Positions 1 to 9,459 are shown, numbered from the stretch's first letter. The stretch: 45,657 bases of DNA from an uncultured Oscillibacter sp. (GCA_949959305.1 CATLJA010000007.1:1-45657), one strand, 5' to 3'. Numbers and translations are program-made. The notes: generated by a model not told the origin, from the sequence alone.

Positions 1-1
1 C

Positions 2-1195
2 CAGGACAAAGAAGCCGCCCCCGCCCCGGAGGACGCGGAGAAAGCGGAGGAAGCGCCCCTCCCCTCCCCCGCCGGGCCCGACGCCGCGGACGCGGCGGAG
101 CCCGCCCCGGACGCCCTGGGCGAGGTGAGCTTCGCCAATATGGAGCGGCGGATGCGGGAGAAAAACCTGCAGATTCTCAGCCTCCAGGAAAACGTCACAA
201 GCCTGGAGAACTTCGATTACGACGAGCTGTACGAGGATTTGCGCAGCTCCCTGAACGCCATCAACGCCGGGCAGTACGCCCTGTTTCAGATGGGCATGGG
301 GGGCTCCGCCGCCAGCGAGCTGGAGCAGAGCTACAGCGCTGTGGAAAAGCAGTTCGACGATTTGAAAAAGGGCCGGCTCCAGCGGACCAACGCCGGGACC
401 ATCCGGCAGCTGAAAAACCTTCAGGACCAAATCGTCATGGCCGGCGAGAGCATGTACACCGCCCTGGTATCCATGGAGACCCAGGAGGCCGGGCTGGTCC
501 GCCAGCTCGCCGCCCTGGACCGCCAGCTGGAGGAGCTGGAGCTCCGCTACAAGCTGGGCCAGGTCTCCGCCCTCCAGCTCTCCCAGGCCCGGGCGGGCCG
601 GGCCAGCCTTGAAAGCGGCCTGGAGACCCTGCGGATGAACATCCGGGTTTACAAGGTGCAGCTGGAAATGCTGCTGGGGGCGGAGCAGACCGGGGAAATC
701 AGGCTGGGCAGCGTCCCCGCCGTCACCGGCGCGCAGCTGGCCGCCATGGACCTGGAGGCGGACCTGGCCGCCGCCAAAAAGGCCAGCTATGAGCTCTACG
801 CCGCCAAGCAGGAGCTGGACGACGCCTACACCCCCTACGCCAACCCCGGCGGCGTGGGCAACGCCTACCAGGCCGGGCAGCACTCCTTCCAGGCCGCGAA
901 ATATACATACCAGAACACCGTGCAGAACTACGAGCTGAAATTCCGCACCCTCTACTCCCAGGTAAAGGACAACCAGCAGGTGCTCAGCGCCGCCCGGGTG
1001 ACCCTGGCCGCCAGGGAGCAGGAATACGCCGCCATGGAGCTGAAATACCGGCAGGGCTCCGTCTCCCAAAACGCCCTGCTCCAGGCCCAGGACAGCCTGA
1101 ACGAGGCGAAGGAGGCGGTGCGGAGCGCCTCGGAAAACCTGTTCGCCTCCTACAACAGCTATTGCTGGGCGGCGGAGCACGGCATCCTGAACTAA
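2..1195 (+). CDS. TolC-like outer-channel family protein of an RND efflux set (5' end outside window)
   Basis: The reading frame is open from the first complete codon, so the true start lies upstream; the GTG at 125 is an internal valine. The visible part starts with a Pro/Ala/Glu-rich stretch, then long Leu/Glu/Gln-rich helices with heptad character, as in the alpha-helical barrel of TolC-family proteins (two repeated coiled-coil blocks, roughly codons 60-230 and 270-395). It precedes an adaptor and an RND permease with short gaps, the usual order of a tripartite pump. A TolC relative is odd in a monoderm: such proteins occur in Clostridia but their role is unclear. The family call rests on helix pattern and context. 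Alternative: a generic coiled-coil cell-envelope protein. Confidence 0.7.
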   Translation, partial: QDKEAAPAPEDAEKAEEAPLPSPAGPDAADAAEPAPDALGEVSFANMERRMREKNLQILSLQENVTSLENFDYDELYEDLRSSLNAINAGQYALFQMGMGGSAASELEQSYSAVEKQFDDLKKGRLQRTNAGTIRQLKNLQDQIVMAGESMYTALVSMETQEAGLVRQLAALDRQLEELELRYKLGQVSALQLSQARAGRASLESGLETLRMNIRVYKVQLEMLLGAEQTGEIRLGSVPAVTGAQLAAMDLEADLAAAKKASYELYAAKQELDDAYTPYANPGGVGNAYQAGQHSFQAAKYTYQNTVQNYELKFRTLYSQVKDNQQVLSAARVTLAAREQEYAAMELKYRQGSVSQNALLQAQDSLNEAKEAVRSASENLFASYNSYCWAAEHGILN

Positions 1196-1239
1196 CCCGC
1201 CCCAGCCTGAATTCCACATACATATAACAGGAGGACTTT

Positions 1240-2421
1240 ATGAAGCACAGATTTTCCGCCGCTTTCCTGGCGGCGCTGCTGGCACTGTCCCTGACCGCCT
1301 GCGGCGGCGGGACGGACGAAACGCCGGGCCAGGAGCCCGAGGCCCCCGCGGGCGTGGCCGTCCAGGTGGAAACCGTCGGGGCGGACACCATTTACACGGA
1401 GAACACCGTCTCCGGCCAGATTGCCGCCGAGGAGCAGACCACCGTCATGGCGGCGGTAAACGCCAAGTGCGTGGAGGTCTACTTCGAGGCCGGAGACGAA
1501 ATCCGGGCCGGGCAGGCCATCTGCCGGGTGGACCTGGACAGCACCCTGACCTCTTACGGCGCGGTGGACACCAGCTACCAGGCCGCCATCCAAAGCTACA
1601 ACGACCAGCGGGAGGTGTTCGAGAAGCAGATTGCCCTTCTCGAAAAGAGCGTCGCGGACCTGAAGGCCCTCTTTGAAATCGGCGCGGCCTCCCAGCTGGA
1701 AATCGACCAGGCGGAGCTCCAGCTCCAGACCGCCCTCGCCACCCGGAACTCCACCCTCTCCCAGCTGGAGGCGGGCATGCAGAACTACAAATCCAACCTG
1801 GAGCAGCTCTCCAGCTCCCTGGAGAACATCGACTCCCGGGGGAACATCCTGGCCCCCGCCTCCGGCACGCTGCTGACGCTGAACGCCGTGGAGGGCGGCT
1901 TTGTCTCCACCGCCGCCCCCGTGGCCGTCATCGACGGCGTGGACCAGCTCAAGCTGGTGGTCCAGGTCTCCGAGGCCCTGACGCCCAAGCTGGCCGCCGG
2001 GGACACGGCGGACGTCACCGTCAGCGCCGCGGACCAGTCCTTTGAGGCTTCCATCCGCTCCGTTGAGCGCTCCGCCAATCCCCAGACCAAGCTCTACGCC
2101 GTCACCCTCTCCCTGCCCGCCGAAGCGGACGGGCTGCTGGCGGGCATGTTCGCCGACGTGACCTTCCACACCGACGTGTCCGAGGACACGATTGTGGTTC
2201 CCACCGAGGCGGTGCTGACCCGGGGGGAGACCCAGTACGTCTTCATCGTGGAAAACGGCGCCGCAAAATACGTGGAAATCACCACGGGCCTCACCGGCAG
2301 CGGCGTGACCGAGGTTCTTTCCGGCCTCTCCGCCGGGCAGCAGCTGGTCACCGTGGGCCAGGCCTATCTGAGCGACGGCGACCCCGTCCGCATCGTCTCC
2401 GCCGGGAACCAGGGGGAATAA
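1240..2421 (+). CDS. RND efflux periplasmic-adaptor-type lipoprotein (HlyD/MFP family)
   Basis: This 393-residue protein starts with a lipoprotein signal ending in LTAC (lipid-modified Cys21), so it should sit on the outer face of the membrane. It then shows the membrane-fusion-protein order: a beta-barrel/lipoyl half (about 45-95, with GDEIRAGQAICRVD typical of the biotinyl-lipoyl fold), a coiled-coil hairpin (about 110-195), the second lipoyl half (GNILAPASGTL), then beta-barrel and membrane-proximal domains. An AGGAGG site lies just before the ATG. The permease follows after only 6 bases. It probably links the permease to the TolC-like partner. Family assignment is firm; the pumped substrate is unknown. 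Confidence 0.9.
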   Translation: MKHRFSAAFLAALLALSLTACGGGTDETPGQEPEAPAGVAVQVETVGADTIYTENTVSGQIAAEEQTTVMAAVNAKCVEVYFEAGDEIRAGQAICRVDLDSTLTSYGAVDTSYQAAIQSYNDQREVFEKQIALLEKSVADLKALFEIGAASQLEIDQAELQLQTALATRNSTLSQLEAGMQNYKSNLEQLSSSLENIDSRGNILAPASGTLLTLNAVEGGFVSTAAPVAVIDGVDQLKLVVQVSEALTPKLAAGDTADVTVSAADQSFEASIRSVERSANPQTKLYAVTLSLPAEADGLLAGMFADVTFHTDVSEDTIVVPTEAVLTRGETQYVFIVENGAAKYVEITTGLTGSGVTEVLSGLSAGQQLVTVGQAYLSDGDPVRIVSAGNQGE

Positions 2422-2427
2422 AGCAAG

Positions 2428-5400
2428 ATGAGTATTGCCAGAGCAAGCATTCAGCACAAGGTGGCGACCATCCTGGCCAGCATTTTAATCTGCGTCTTCG
2501 GCCTGATGTTCGCCACGCAGCTGCAGATGGCCCTGATGCCGGAGATGGAAATGCCCATGGCGGTGGTGGCCTGCTACTACACCGGGGCCAGCCCCAGCGA
2601 CATTGAGGAGCTGGTCACCCGGCCCCTGGAGAGCGCCATCATGTCCGTTCCCGGCGTGGACGAAATCTCCTCCACCTCCTCCGACGGCGTGAGCCAAATC
2701 CAGATCACCTACGTGGACGGCACGGACCTGGACATCGCCGCCTCGAAGCTCCGGGAGCAGTTCGGCATGGTGGGCCTCCCGGAGGACGCCATAGACCCGG
2801 TCATCATCAACATGAACCTCAGCGCACTGATGCCCACGGCCATGATCGCCCTGGTGGGCGAGGACCTCAGCCAGCTCCAGACCCTGGCGGAGGACCTGGT
2901 GGTCCCCGCCCTGGAGCGCATCAACGGCGTGGCCCAGGTGACGGTGAACGGCGGCGTGAGCCAGCAGATCGCCGTGGAGCTGGACCCCACCCGGGCCGCG
3001 GGCTACGGCCTCTCCACCTCCTACGTGTCCCAGTTCCTGGCGGGACAGAACCTGATTTACCCCGGCGGCAGCCTGGAAAACGGCTCCAAAAAGCTGACCG
3101 TCTCCACCGACGCGAAATTCCAGACGGTGGAGGACGTGGCGAATATGATTCTCTCCCTCCCCACCGGCGGCGCGGTGCGCCTTTCCGAGGTGGCAAACGT
3201 CCGCCTGGAGGACAAGGACATGGACGCCATGGCCAGGTCCGGCGAGGCCGCCTGCGTGGTTCTCCAGGTTTCCAAGCAGTCCGCCGCCAACGAGGTTTAC
3301 GTCTCCGAGCAGGTAATCAAACGCCTGGAGTCCCTGAAGGCGGACAATCCCTCCCTTCACTACTCCGCCCCGTACCTTGCCAGCGACTACATCAACCAGA
3401 CGGTGGACGCGGCCTACCAGAACATTCTCCAGGGCGTAATCCTGGCGGCCGCCGTGGTGCTGCTGTTCCTCCGCCGGGGCGGGGCCACGCTGACCATTGC
3501 CGTTTCCATGCCCATCTGCATTCTGACGGTCTTCGTTCTGATGCGGGCCTTTGACCTCACGTTAAACATGATGTCCCTGGGCGGCGTCGCCATGGGCGTG
3601 GGCATGATTGTGGATAACTCCATTGTGGTCCTGGAGAACATTTACCGCTTCTCCGCCGAGGGCCATGACCGCCAGAGCGCCTGCGTCGAGGGCACGAAGG
3701 AGGTCACCTCCTCCGTCCTGGCCTCCACCCTCACCACCGAGGCCGTCTTCGTCCCCCTGGCCCTCTCCGGGGGCATGGCGGGGATGATGTTCAAGGACTT
3801 CTGCCTCACCATCGCCTCGCTGATTTTCGCCTCCCTGGTGATTTCCCTCACCCTGGTGCCCCTCCTCTGCTACTTCACCCTGGACGAGGAGAAGGTCCGC
3901 CGCCGCCAGGAAAAACTGGCGGGGAAGCGGCCCGGCCCCCTGAAGCGGCTGACCGGAAAGATCAGCGCCGTTTACCTCAAAACCCTGGGCTTCTTTGTCC
4001 ATCACCTCTTCCTGGGCATGGCGGCCTCCTTTGCCCTGGTGGTCCTCTTCGCCCTCACCCTGGCGAACACCAAAATGGTCCTTATCCCCGACATGGACCA
4101 GGGGCAGCTCTCCGTCAACGTCAAAATGCCCATCGGGTCCCAGCTGGACGAGACCTCCGTCATTGCCGACCGGGTCACCGCCATTGCCGAGGCGGAGGTC
4201 CCGGAGATTGAGGAGATGTTCTACATCGCCTCCAGCGAGTCCGTCTCCATGATGCTGGACGTGGGCTCCAAGTCCCAGCGCCAGCGGAGCAGCAGCGACA
4301 TTGCCGCGGCCCTGCGGGCGGCGGTGCAGGATATCGCCGGATGCGAAATCACCGTCTCCGCCTCCGACGCCAGCGCCATGATGGGCGGCGGCGGGGACAT
4401 CGCCGTCAACATCGAGGGCGACGATTACGGCACCCTGGAATTCCTGGCAAACGACCTGATTTCCCAGATTGAGGCCCTGCCCGACGCGGTGAACGTGAAA
4501 AGCTCCCTCTCCGACGAGATTCCCCAGGTAAAAGTCACCGTCAACCGGGAGGCCGCCGCTCAGTACGGCCTCACCGCCGCCTCCATCGGCGCGGCGGTCC
4601 GCTCGGAGCTCACCGGCTCCACCGCCACCAAGGTGACCATCACCGGGCGGGAGCTGGACGTGGTGGTCCGGGGCGGCGGCGCGGCGGCCAAGAGCCTGGA
4701 CGCGCTGAAATCCATGGGCGTGCCCTCCGCCATGGGGGGAACGGTGCCCCTGGGCTCCGTGGCGGACGTGTCCGTCCAGCAGGCCCCCCAGACCATCGTC
4801 CGCTCCAACCAGACCCGGCAGGTCACCATCTCCGGCGACTCCGTCAGCGGCGACACCGCCGCCATGACGGCGGCCATCTGGGAAATCCTGGACGGCTACA
4901 CCTTCCCCCAGGGCTACGCCGTGGAGACCGATGGCTCCTACGAGACCATGATGGAGAGCTTCGGCGATCTGCTGATTGCCCTGGCGGCGGCGCTGCTGCT
5001 GGTGTATTTCGTGCTGGCGGTGCAGTTTGAGAGCTTTCTTATGCCCGTCATGGTCATGCTCATTCTCCCGGTGGCCTTTACCGGGTCGCTGTTCGGCCTC
5101 CCCCTGACGGGGCGGGACATCTCCATGCTGTCCCTGGTCTCCATCATCATGCTGGCGGGCACGGTGGTCAACTCCTCCATCATCCTGGTGGAGTATATCA
5201 AAATCCGCCGGGCCCAGGGCGAGGACCGGGAAACCGCCATCCTCCACGCCTGCCCCCTGCGGGTGCGGCCCATCCTGATGACCACCCTCACCACCATTCT
5301 CGCCATGGTCCCCATGGCCCTGGGGATTGGGGAGACCAACGAGATGATGAGCGACATGGGCATTACCATGATCGCGGGCATGGTAATTTCCACCATTGTG

Positions 5401-5577
5401 ACCCTGGTCTTCACCCCGGTGTATTACTCCGTCATCGACAACCTGAGCCATGTCTTCCGCCGGAAGGACAAACCGGAAAAAAAGCCCCGGAAGCCGCTTT
5501 TCAAGCGCCGGGCGCTTTCCCGGGCCCCGGAGGCGGAAGCGTCCCCGGAGCCGCGGGCGGAGGCCCCCGTCTCCTGA
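2428..5577 (+). CDS. RND family efflux permease (HAE/AcrB-like)
   Basis: At 1049 residues it has the normal length of an RND exporter. It shows the duplicated plan: one N-terminal membrane helix, a large extracytoplasmic loop, five more helices (about 330-480), then the same again, giving 12 predicted helices. The TM4 proton-relay motif reads GMIVDNSIVVLENI with Asp396 followed by Asn397, where AcrB has two aspartates; the TM10 counterpart reads VVNSSIILVEY and lacks the AcrB lysine. That pattern is common in RND proteins outside Proteobacteria, but which cation drives this one is uncertain. The charged Lys/Arg tail (about 1010-1049) is cytoplasmic. It is last in the operon and is followed by a strong terminator. 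Substrate unknown (drug, lipid or peptide). Confidence 0.93.
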   Translation: MSIARASIQHKVATILASILICVFGLMFATQLQMALMPEMEMPMAVVACYYTGASPSDIEELVTRPLESAIMSVPGVDEISSTSSDGVSQIQITYVDGTDLDIAASKLREQFGMVGLPEDAIDPVIINMNLSALMPTAMIALVGEDLSQLQTLAEDLVVPALERINGVAQVTVNGGVSQQIAVELDPTRAAGYGLSTSYVSQFLAGQNLIYPGGSLENGSKKLTVSTDAKFQTVEDVANMILSLPTGGAVRLSEVANVRLEDKDMDAMARSGEAACVVLQVSKQSAANEVYVSEQVIKRLESLKADNPSLHYSAPYLASDYINQTVDAAYQNILQGVILAAAVVLLFLRRGGATLTIAVSMPICILTVFVLMRAFDLTLNMMSLGGVAMGVGMIVDNSIVVLENIYRFSAEGHDRQSACVEGTKEVTSSVLASTLTTEAVFVPLALSGGMAGMMFKDFCLTIASLIFASLVISLTLVPLLCYFTLDEEKVRRRQEKLAGKRPGPLKRLTGKISAVYLKTLGFFVHHLFLGMAASFALVVLFALTLANTKMVLIPDMDQGQLSVNVKMPIGSQLDETSVIADRVTAIAEAEVPEIEEMFYIASSESVSMMLDVGSKSQRQRSSSDIAAALRAAVQDIAGCEITVSASDASAMMGGGGDIAVNIEGDDYGTLEFLANDLISQIEALPDAVNVKSSLSDEIPQVKVTVNREAAAQYGLTAASIGAAVRSELTGSTATKVTITGRELDVVVRGGGAAAKSLDALKSMGVPSAMGGTVPLGSVADVSVQQAPQTIVRSNQTRQVTISGDSVSGDTAAMTAAIWEILDGYTFPQGYAVETDGSYETMMESFGDLLIALAAALLLVYFVLAVQFESFLMPVMVMLILPVAFTGSLFGLPLTGRDISMLSLVSIIMLAGTVVNSSIILVEYIKIRRAQGEDRETAILHACPLRVRPILMTTLTTILAMVPMALGIGETNEMMSDMGITMIAGMVISTIVTLVFTPVYYSVIDNLSHVFRRKDKPEKKPRKPLFKRRALSRAPEAEASPEPRAEAPVS

Positions 5578-5594
5578 GACAAAACCGGAACCGG

Positions 5595-5625
5595 GCGGGC
5601 CGTCCTTCTGGACGGCCCGCTTTTT
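5595..5625 (+). terminator. Rho-independent terminator after the RND operon
   Basis: A perfect 11-bp GC-rich stem (5595-5605 with 5610-5620) and TTCT loop is followed by TTTTT, 17 bases after the permease stop codon. Confidence 0.9.
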
Positions 5626-5663
5626 GCCCCTTTCGGAGGGGGCGCGAATCTGTTACCGTTTTG

Positions 5664-5692
5664 TTGTTGTTTTCCGCCCCGGCCTGTATTAA
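5664..5692 (+). promoter_or_regulatory. Candidate sigma-A promoter for the SLH gene
   Basis: TTGTTG (5664-5669), a 17-base spacer and TATTAA (5687-5692) lie about 70 bases before the SLH gene, after the previous terminator. The -35 match is weak; position supports the call. Confidence 0.4.
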
Positions 5693-5760
5693 CATGAACA
5701 GTACAGTTTGAAATCCCTTCCCTGCCCCGCCCCACGGATTAACAGTTACGGAGGAACACT

Positions 5761-8028
5761 ATGAAAAAGCGCATTCTGTCCCTGCTGCTCACGGCGGCCA
5801 TGGCGGCTTCCCTGCTGCTCCTGCCCGTCCAGGCCGCCGCTCCGGTCCGGTTCAGCGACCTTGGCGGAACCGACGTACAGGCCGTGGAGACCCTGCGGCT
5901 GATGGGCGTCATGAGCGGCTACGCCGACGGCACCTTCCGCCCCGGCAGCCAGCTCACCCGGGCCCAGTTCTGCAAGATGGTGGTTTCCGTCCTCAACGCC
6001 GAGGACGAGCTGGGCCTCTACCGCACCGCCACCGTCTACCCCGACGTGAAGCCCTCCCACTGGGCGGCGGCCTATATCAACATGGCCTCCAAGGGAAAGC
6101 ACGTCATCTCCGGCTACGCCGACGGCAAGTTCTATCCGGACCGCACCGTCACCGTGGGCCAGGCGGCCACCATCCTCCTGCGGGTCCTGGGCTATAAGGA
6201 CGAGAACATCGGCGGCGTGTGGCCCGACAGCTACCTGTCCTACGCCGCCTCCATCGGCCTGACCGACGGCCTGGCCAACCTCAAGGGCGGCGCGCCCCTG
6301 ACCCGGGGCGACGCGGCCGTGCTGTTCACAAACCTGCTGCGGGCGGACTGCGCCTCCGGCGGCTCCGAGTCCGGCGGCAAGGGCGGCAGCTTTTTGAGCT
6401 CCCTGGGCCTGACCCTGGTGAAGGACGTGGTGCTGGTCTCCTGCACCGCCAAGGGCCCCGACGGGCGGGAAACCGCCATGCGCCTTTCCGACGGGAAGGT
6501 TTACCAGATGGCCGGGGACGCGGCCTCCAACGGCTCCCTCAACGGCTGCAAGGGCACGCTGGTGCTGGACGGGCAGAAGGTCCGCACCTTCCTTCCCGAC
6601 TCCAAGGGCCGGCAGGTGACCGTGGCCGTTTCCAAGGTGGAGGCCGCCCAGCTCACCGACCGCTCCGGCAGCGTCTACCCCGTGGACGCGGGAACCACCG
6701 TGTATATGAACGGCGAGGAAAAGAGCTGGGCCGAGGCCCGCTCCTGGCTGAACTCCGGCGCGTCCGTGACGCTGTACCTGGGCGGGCAGGGGAACGTGGA
6801 GTATATCTTCGTGGGCGGCGGCGCCGTCTCCAGCCAGGCCGTTGTGATCTACAAGCAGGGCTCCACCGAGGGCTTCAACGCCCTTACCGGCGGCGCCACC
6901 GGGCTCACCATCTACAAAAACGGCTCCCGGGCCTCCTCCAAGGACCTGCGCCCCTACGACGTGGCCACCTATTCCAGCGCCACCAACGCCATCCGCGTGT
7001 GCGACACCCGCCTGACGGGCTATTACGAGGCCTGCTCCCCCAACCCCAGGGAGCCGGAAACCATCACCCTCATGGGCCATGAGTTCCCGGTGCTGACCTC
7101 CGCCCAGGCCAGCCTCGCCGGGTTCAAGCCCGGAGACCAGATTACCCTCCTCTTAACCGAGGACAACCAGGTGGCCGGGGCCGTGCAGCCCGGCACCGGA
7201 GGCGCCTCCAACAACGCCCTGGGCATCGTCGAGAGCGCCGGCGGCGCCGCCACGGTGAAGCTGCTGTGCGGCATTACGGTCTCCGGAACCGTCAGCCTCA
7301 GCAGCACGGACGTTGGCTTTATGCAGGGCCAGCTGGTCCGGGTGACCTCCGGCGAAAAGGGAACCATCGGCCTGTCCCGCCTCAGCGGCGGGGCCGCCGG
7401 GACGCTGGACCTGGACCGCCGCAGAATGGGGACCGACTCCCTGGCTGAGAGCGTCACGGTCCTGGCCTACCGGGACGGCGAACTCCAGTCCGTCAGCCTG
7501 GATAGCCTGGGCGGCGGGACCATCCCCTCCTCCCGCGTCACCTACGCCCGGCAGAACTGGGCGGGCAAGGTGGATTTGATTGTCCTGGACGGCGTGGGCT
7601 ACACGACGCTGTTCTATGGCCGGGCCGAGGTCGTCTGGAGCGAGGGCGAAGGCTCCGGCAGGGCGGGCTACGCCGTCACCGTCACCAACGGCGAGGGAAG
7701 CGTCGGGCCCTTCTGGCTGCCCTCCGCCTCCTCGGTCCGCAGCGGGGATTATGCTGCCGTCAGCCGCATGGCGGGCAGCGACGGATACGCCCAGAACCTG
7801 CGGAAGCTGGATTCCCTGGGCGACGTGCCCAACTCCGCCTGGACCGGGCAGAGCGCCGTCACCGTGGGCGGCCGGACCTACTCCGTTCCCGGCACCGTGC
7901 AGTGCTACAACACCGATTCCGGGGCCTGGATTTCCCTGGACGCGGCCCACGCCTACACGGATACCTGCCGCATGTACGCCGACGCCAGCGGCGTGGTCCG
8001 TGTCATCGAGGTGGGCAGGGCACGGTAA
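5761..8028 (+). CDS. Secreted protein with three N-terminal SLH domains
   Basis: This 755-residue protein has a signal peptide (KKR start, hydrophobic core, cut near VQAAA, residues 24-28). Three SLH-type repeats follow at about 30-78 (FSDLGG...SGYADGTFRPG), 92-145 (YPDVKPSHW...SGYADGKFYPD) and 153-195 (WPDSYLSYAASIGL). These modules bind pyruvylated cell-wall polymers, so the protein should be anchored to the wall. The remaining 550 residues are Gly/Ser/Thr/Val-rich beta-type sequence with no enzyme motif I recognise. It has a GGAGGAAC ribosome site and is monocistronic, lying between two terminators. The first copy of a 119-bp repeat starts 3 bases after its stop codon. Anchoring role likely; cargo function unknown. 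Confidence 0.9.
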   Translation: MKKRILSLLLTAAMAASLLLLPVQAAAPVRFSDLGGTDVQAVETLRLMGVMSGYADGTFRPGSQLTRAQFCKMVVSVLNAEDELGLYRTATVYPDVKPSHWAAAYINMASKGKHVISGYADGKFYPDRTVTVGQAATILLRVLGYKDENIGGVWPDSYLSYAASIGLTDGLANLKGGAPLTRGDAAVLFTNLLRADCASGGSESGGKGGSFLSSLGLTLVKDVVLVSCTAKGPDGRETAMRLSDGKVYQMAGDAASNGSLNGCKGTLVLDGQKVRTFLPDSKGRQVTVAVSKVEAAQLTDRSGSVYPVDAGTTVYMNGEEKSWAEARSWLNSGASVTLYLGGQGNVEYIFVGGGAVSSQAVVIYKQGSTEGFNALTGGATGLTIYKNGSRASSKDLRPYDVATYSSATNAIRVCDTRLTGYYEACSPNPREPETITLMGHEFPVLTSAQASLAGFKPGDQITLLLTEDNQVAGAVQPGTGGASNNALGIVESAGGAATVKLLCGITVSGTVSLSSTDVGFMQGQLVRVTSGEKGTIGLSRLSGGAAGTLDLDRRRMGTDSLAESVTVLAYRDGELQSVSLDSLGGGTIPSSRVTYARQNWAGKVDLIVLDGVGYTTLFYGRAEVVWSEGEGSGRAGYAVTVTNGEGSVGPFWLPSASSVRSGDYAAVSRMAGSDGYAQNLRKLDSLGDVPNSAWTGQSAVTVGGRTYSVPGTVQCYNTDSGAWISLDAAHAYTDTCRMYADASGVVRVIEVGRAR

Positions 8029-8031
8029 AGC

Positions 8032-8150
8032 CCCCGGCCTTTCCACCCTTAAACAGCATGAAGCGCCGCCCTTTCGGGCGGCGCTTCTTTCGCGTTTCCG
8101 GGGACTTTCCCCCAGGCTCCCTTCCCCGCCGCCGGAAGCTGCGCATACTA
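8032..8150. repeat. 119-bp repeat, copy A (left flank of the organic-acid island)
   Basis: This is a direct copy of 36767-36885. Counted by eye there are five differences in 119 positions: one A/G change at 8114, plus the four loop bases of the central hairpin, which read TTTC here and GAAA in the other copy. Each copy starts just after a stop codon and carries a 12-bp hairpin. Confidence 0.9.
8060..8092 (+). terminator. Hairpin terminator inside repeat copy A
   Basis: A 12-bp perfect stem (8060-8071 with 8076-8087) with a TTTC loop is followed by TTTC. It lies 31 bases after the SLH stop. The U tract is short, so efficiency is uncertain. Confidence 0.65.
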
Positions 8151-8200
8151 TCGTTGACACAGCTGAAAAGAAGTACGCTTCCTTACGGTGTACATAGCGG

Positions 8201-8248
8201 AAAAGGCCGCGCTGGAAACGTACGTTTTCCGGCGCGGCCTTTTTATTC
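8201..8248. terminator. Bidirectional terminator between convergent genes
   Basis: The arms 8201-8218 and 8226-8243 pair through AAAAGGCCGCGC/GCGCGGCCTTTT plus an inner GGAAA/TTTCC block. There is an A run on one side and a T run on the other, so it should work for the SLH gene (+) and for the LysR gene ending at 8263 (-). Confidence 0.85.
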
Positions 8249-8262
8249 TTGCTATAGTTGGG

Positions 8263-9240
8263 CTATTGTTTATCCCCCTGTTTATTGACGGCGCTGTCCG
8301 GCAGCCGGGGAGATGCGTTTTGAAACAGCTGCGTCAGAATTTCCACACACTGGCGGCAGGCACTGGAAAAATAGGCGCTTTTTCGGTAGAGCACCGCGAC
8401 CTCCCAGCCGGGGTCAAAGGCGGAGTCAATATAATAGTAGTTTGCGCCCTTGGGCGGGAGAGAGAAGGTCAGGTAATGCTCCGGGAAGATCGCGAGGCCC
8501 AGACCCACAGCGGACATGGCGATTTTTGTGGACACATTTTTTGTGATGAAAACGGTCATGGGTGTGATGCCGGCCCGCCTGAATACGGTTTCCGTGGCCT
8601 GGCGGACATGCTGGCCCGGCGCATTCAGGATAAAAGGCTGGCGGTTGGCAAGACGAATATCAAGGTACGGCAGAGCCGCGCCTTCGCGTGCCTCGGCGTA
8701 GGCATTGAGGGGGTTCTCCTCGGGGACAGAGAGAATCAAGGGCTCTTTAAAGACGGTGGAGATGCTGAAATTTTCCGGGTTTTTCACAAAATAAGGAATG
8801 AGAACCATATCCAGCGTGCCGTCCATCAAAAAGGACTCCAGCTCCCGGGTAGTGCCCTCCACTGGGATGAGCTGCAAGTCGGGGTACTTTTCCTGGCATA
8901 TTTGGTAGATGAGGGGAAATACATAGCAAATCAGATTAAACGGCATGCCGATGGTTACCTTACCCCCGTTGCTCCGGCGCATGTCCTCAAACTCCGCCTC
9001 CACATCCCGGTAGGTTTTGACAATGTTGCTGCATGCCTCCGCAAAGCGCCTGCCCTCATAAGTGGGCTTCAAACGGTTGTTTTCCCGCGTGAAAAGCTTG
9101 ACGCCCAAGTGCCGCTCAATCTTCTGCACGGTGACGCTGAGAGAGGGCTGGGAGACGTAAAGGCTCTGCGCGGCTTTCGTCAGGTTTCCCTCGGCAATGA
9201 TCGCTAATATGTACTCCGCGTCCTTGATGCTTAGATTCAT
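8263..9240 (-). CDS. LysR-family transcriptional regulator of the first TctCBA operon
   Basis: This 325-residue protein has the standard LysR plan. The N-terminal winged helix-turn-helix (about 1-60) contains GNLTKAAQSLYVSQPSLSVTVQ and is followed by a linker helix. The C-terminal effector-binding domain (about 90-300) has the periplasmic-binding-protein fold. It is divergent from the tctCBA-dehydratase operon across a 219-base AT-rich gap, the classic arrangement for a LysR regulator that controls its neighbour in response to a substrate or intermediate. Third-codon A/T use looks higher from here to about 13.8 kb than in the flanking genes, by eye, which hints at a separate origin. Effector unknown, probably the acid imported by the neighbouring transporter. 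Confidence 0.9.
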   Translation of the reverse strand: MNLSIKDAEYILAIIAEGNLTKAAQSLYVSQPSLSVTVQKIERHLGVKLFTRENNRLKPTYEGRRFAEACSNIVKTYRDVEAEFEDMRRSNGGKVTIGMPFNLICYVFPLIYQICQEKYPDLQLIPVEGTTRELESFLMDGTLDMVLIPYFVKNPENFSISTVFKEPLILSVPEENPLNAYAEAREGAALPYLDIRLANRQPFILNAPGQHVRQATETVFRRAGITPMTVFITKNVSTKIAMSAVGLGLAIFPEHYLTFSLPPKGANYYYIDSAFDPGWEVAVLYRKSAYFSSACRQCVEILTQLFQNASPRLPDSAVNKQGDKQ

Positions 9241-9303
9241 GTTTAGAACCGCCTTTACAAAATATTATAAAAAATAATTATATTTTTCAAAAAAATTATA
9301 TAT

Positions 9304-9333
9304 TAGACAAATACACTATAAACCAATTATAAT
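9304..9333 (+). promoter_or_regulatory. Promoter of the first tctCBA operon in a divergent regulatory region
   Basis: TAGACA (9304-9309), an 18-base spacer and TATAAT (9328-9333) point toward tctC. The whole gap 9241-9459 is strikingly AT-rich. On the other strand, TTGAAA (9285-9290) and TATAAT (9264-9269), separated by 15 bases, may serve the LysR gene. Confidence 0.6.
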
Positions 9334-9459
9334 GAAAATGCAAACAGAACCTGATAAAAAAGAGCGGAACTTCGGCAAAATGTATAGAAGGGAGGGAGCG
9401 CCTATTGTAAAGCAGATTCAAGGCAGCCCACGAAAATACAATTAAGGAGGAACCCGAAT

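Noticed and set aside
3562..5451. A 629-codon minus-strand frame opposite the RND permease
   Set aside because: His/Gly/Asp-rich composition, no start signals. The plus-strand RND motifs are unambiguous.
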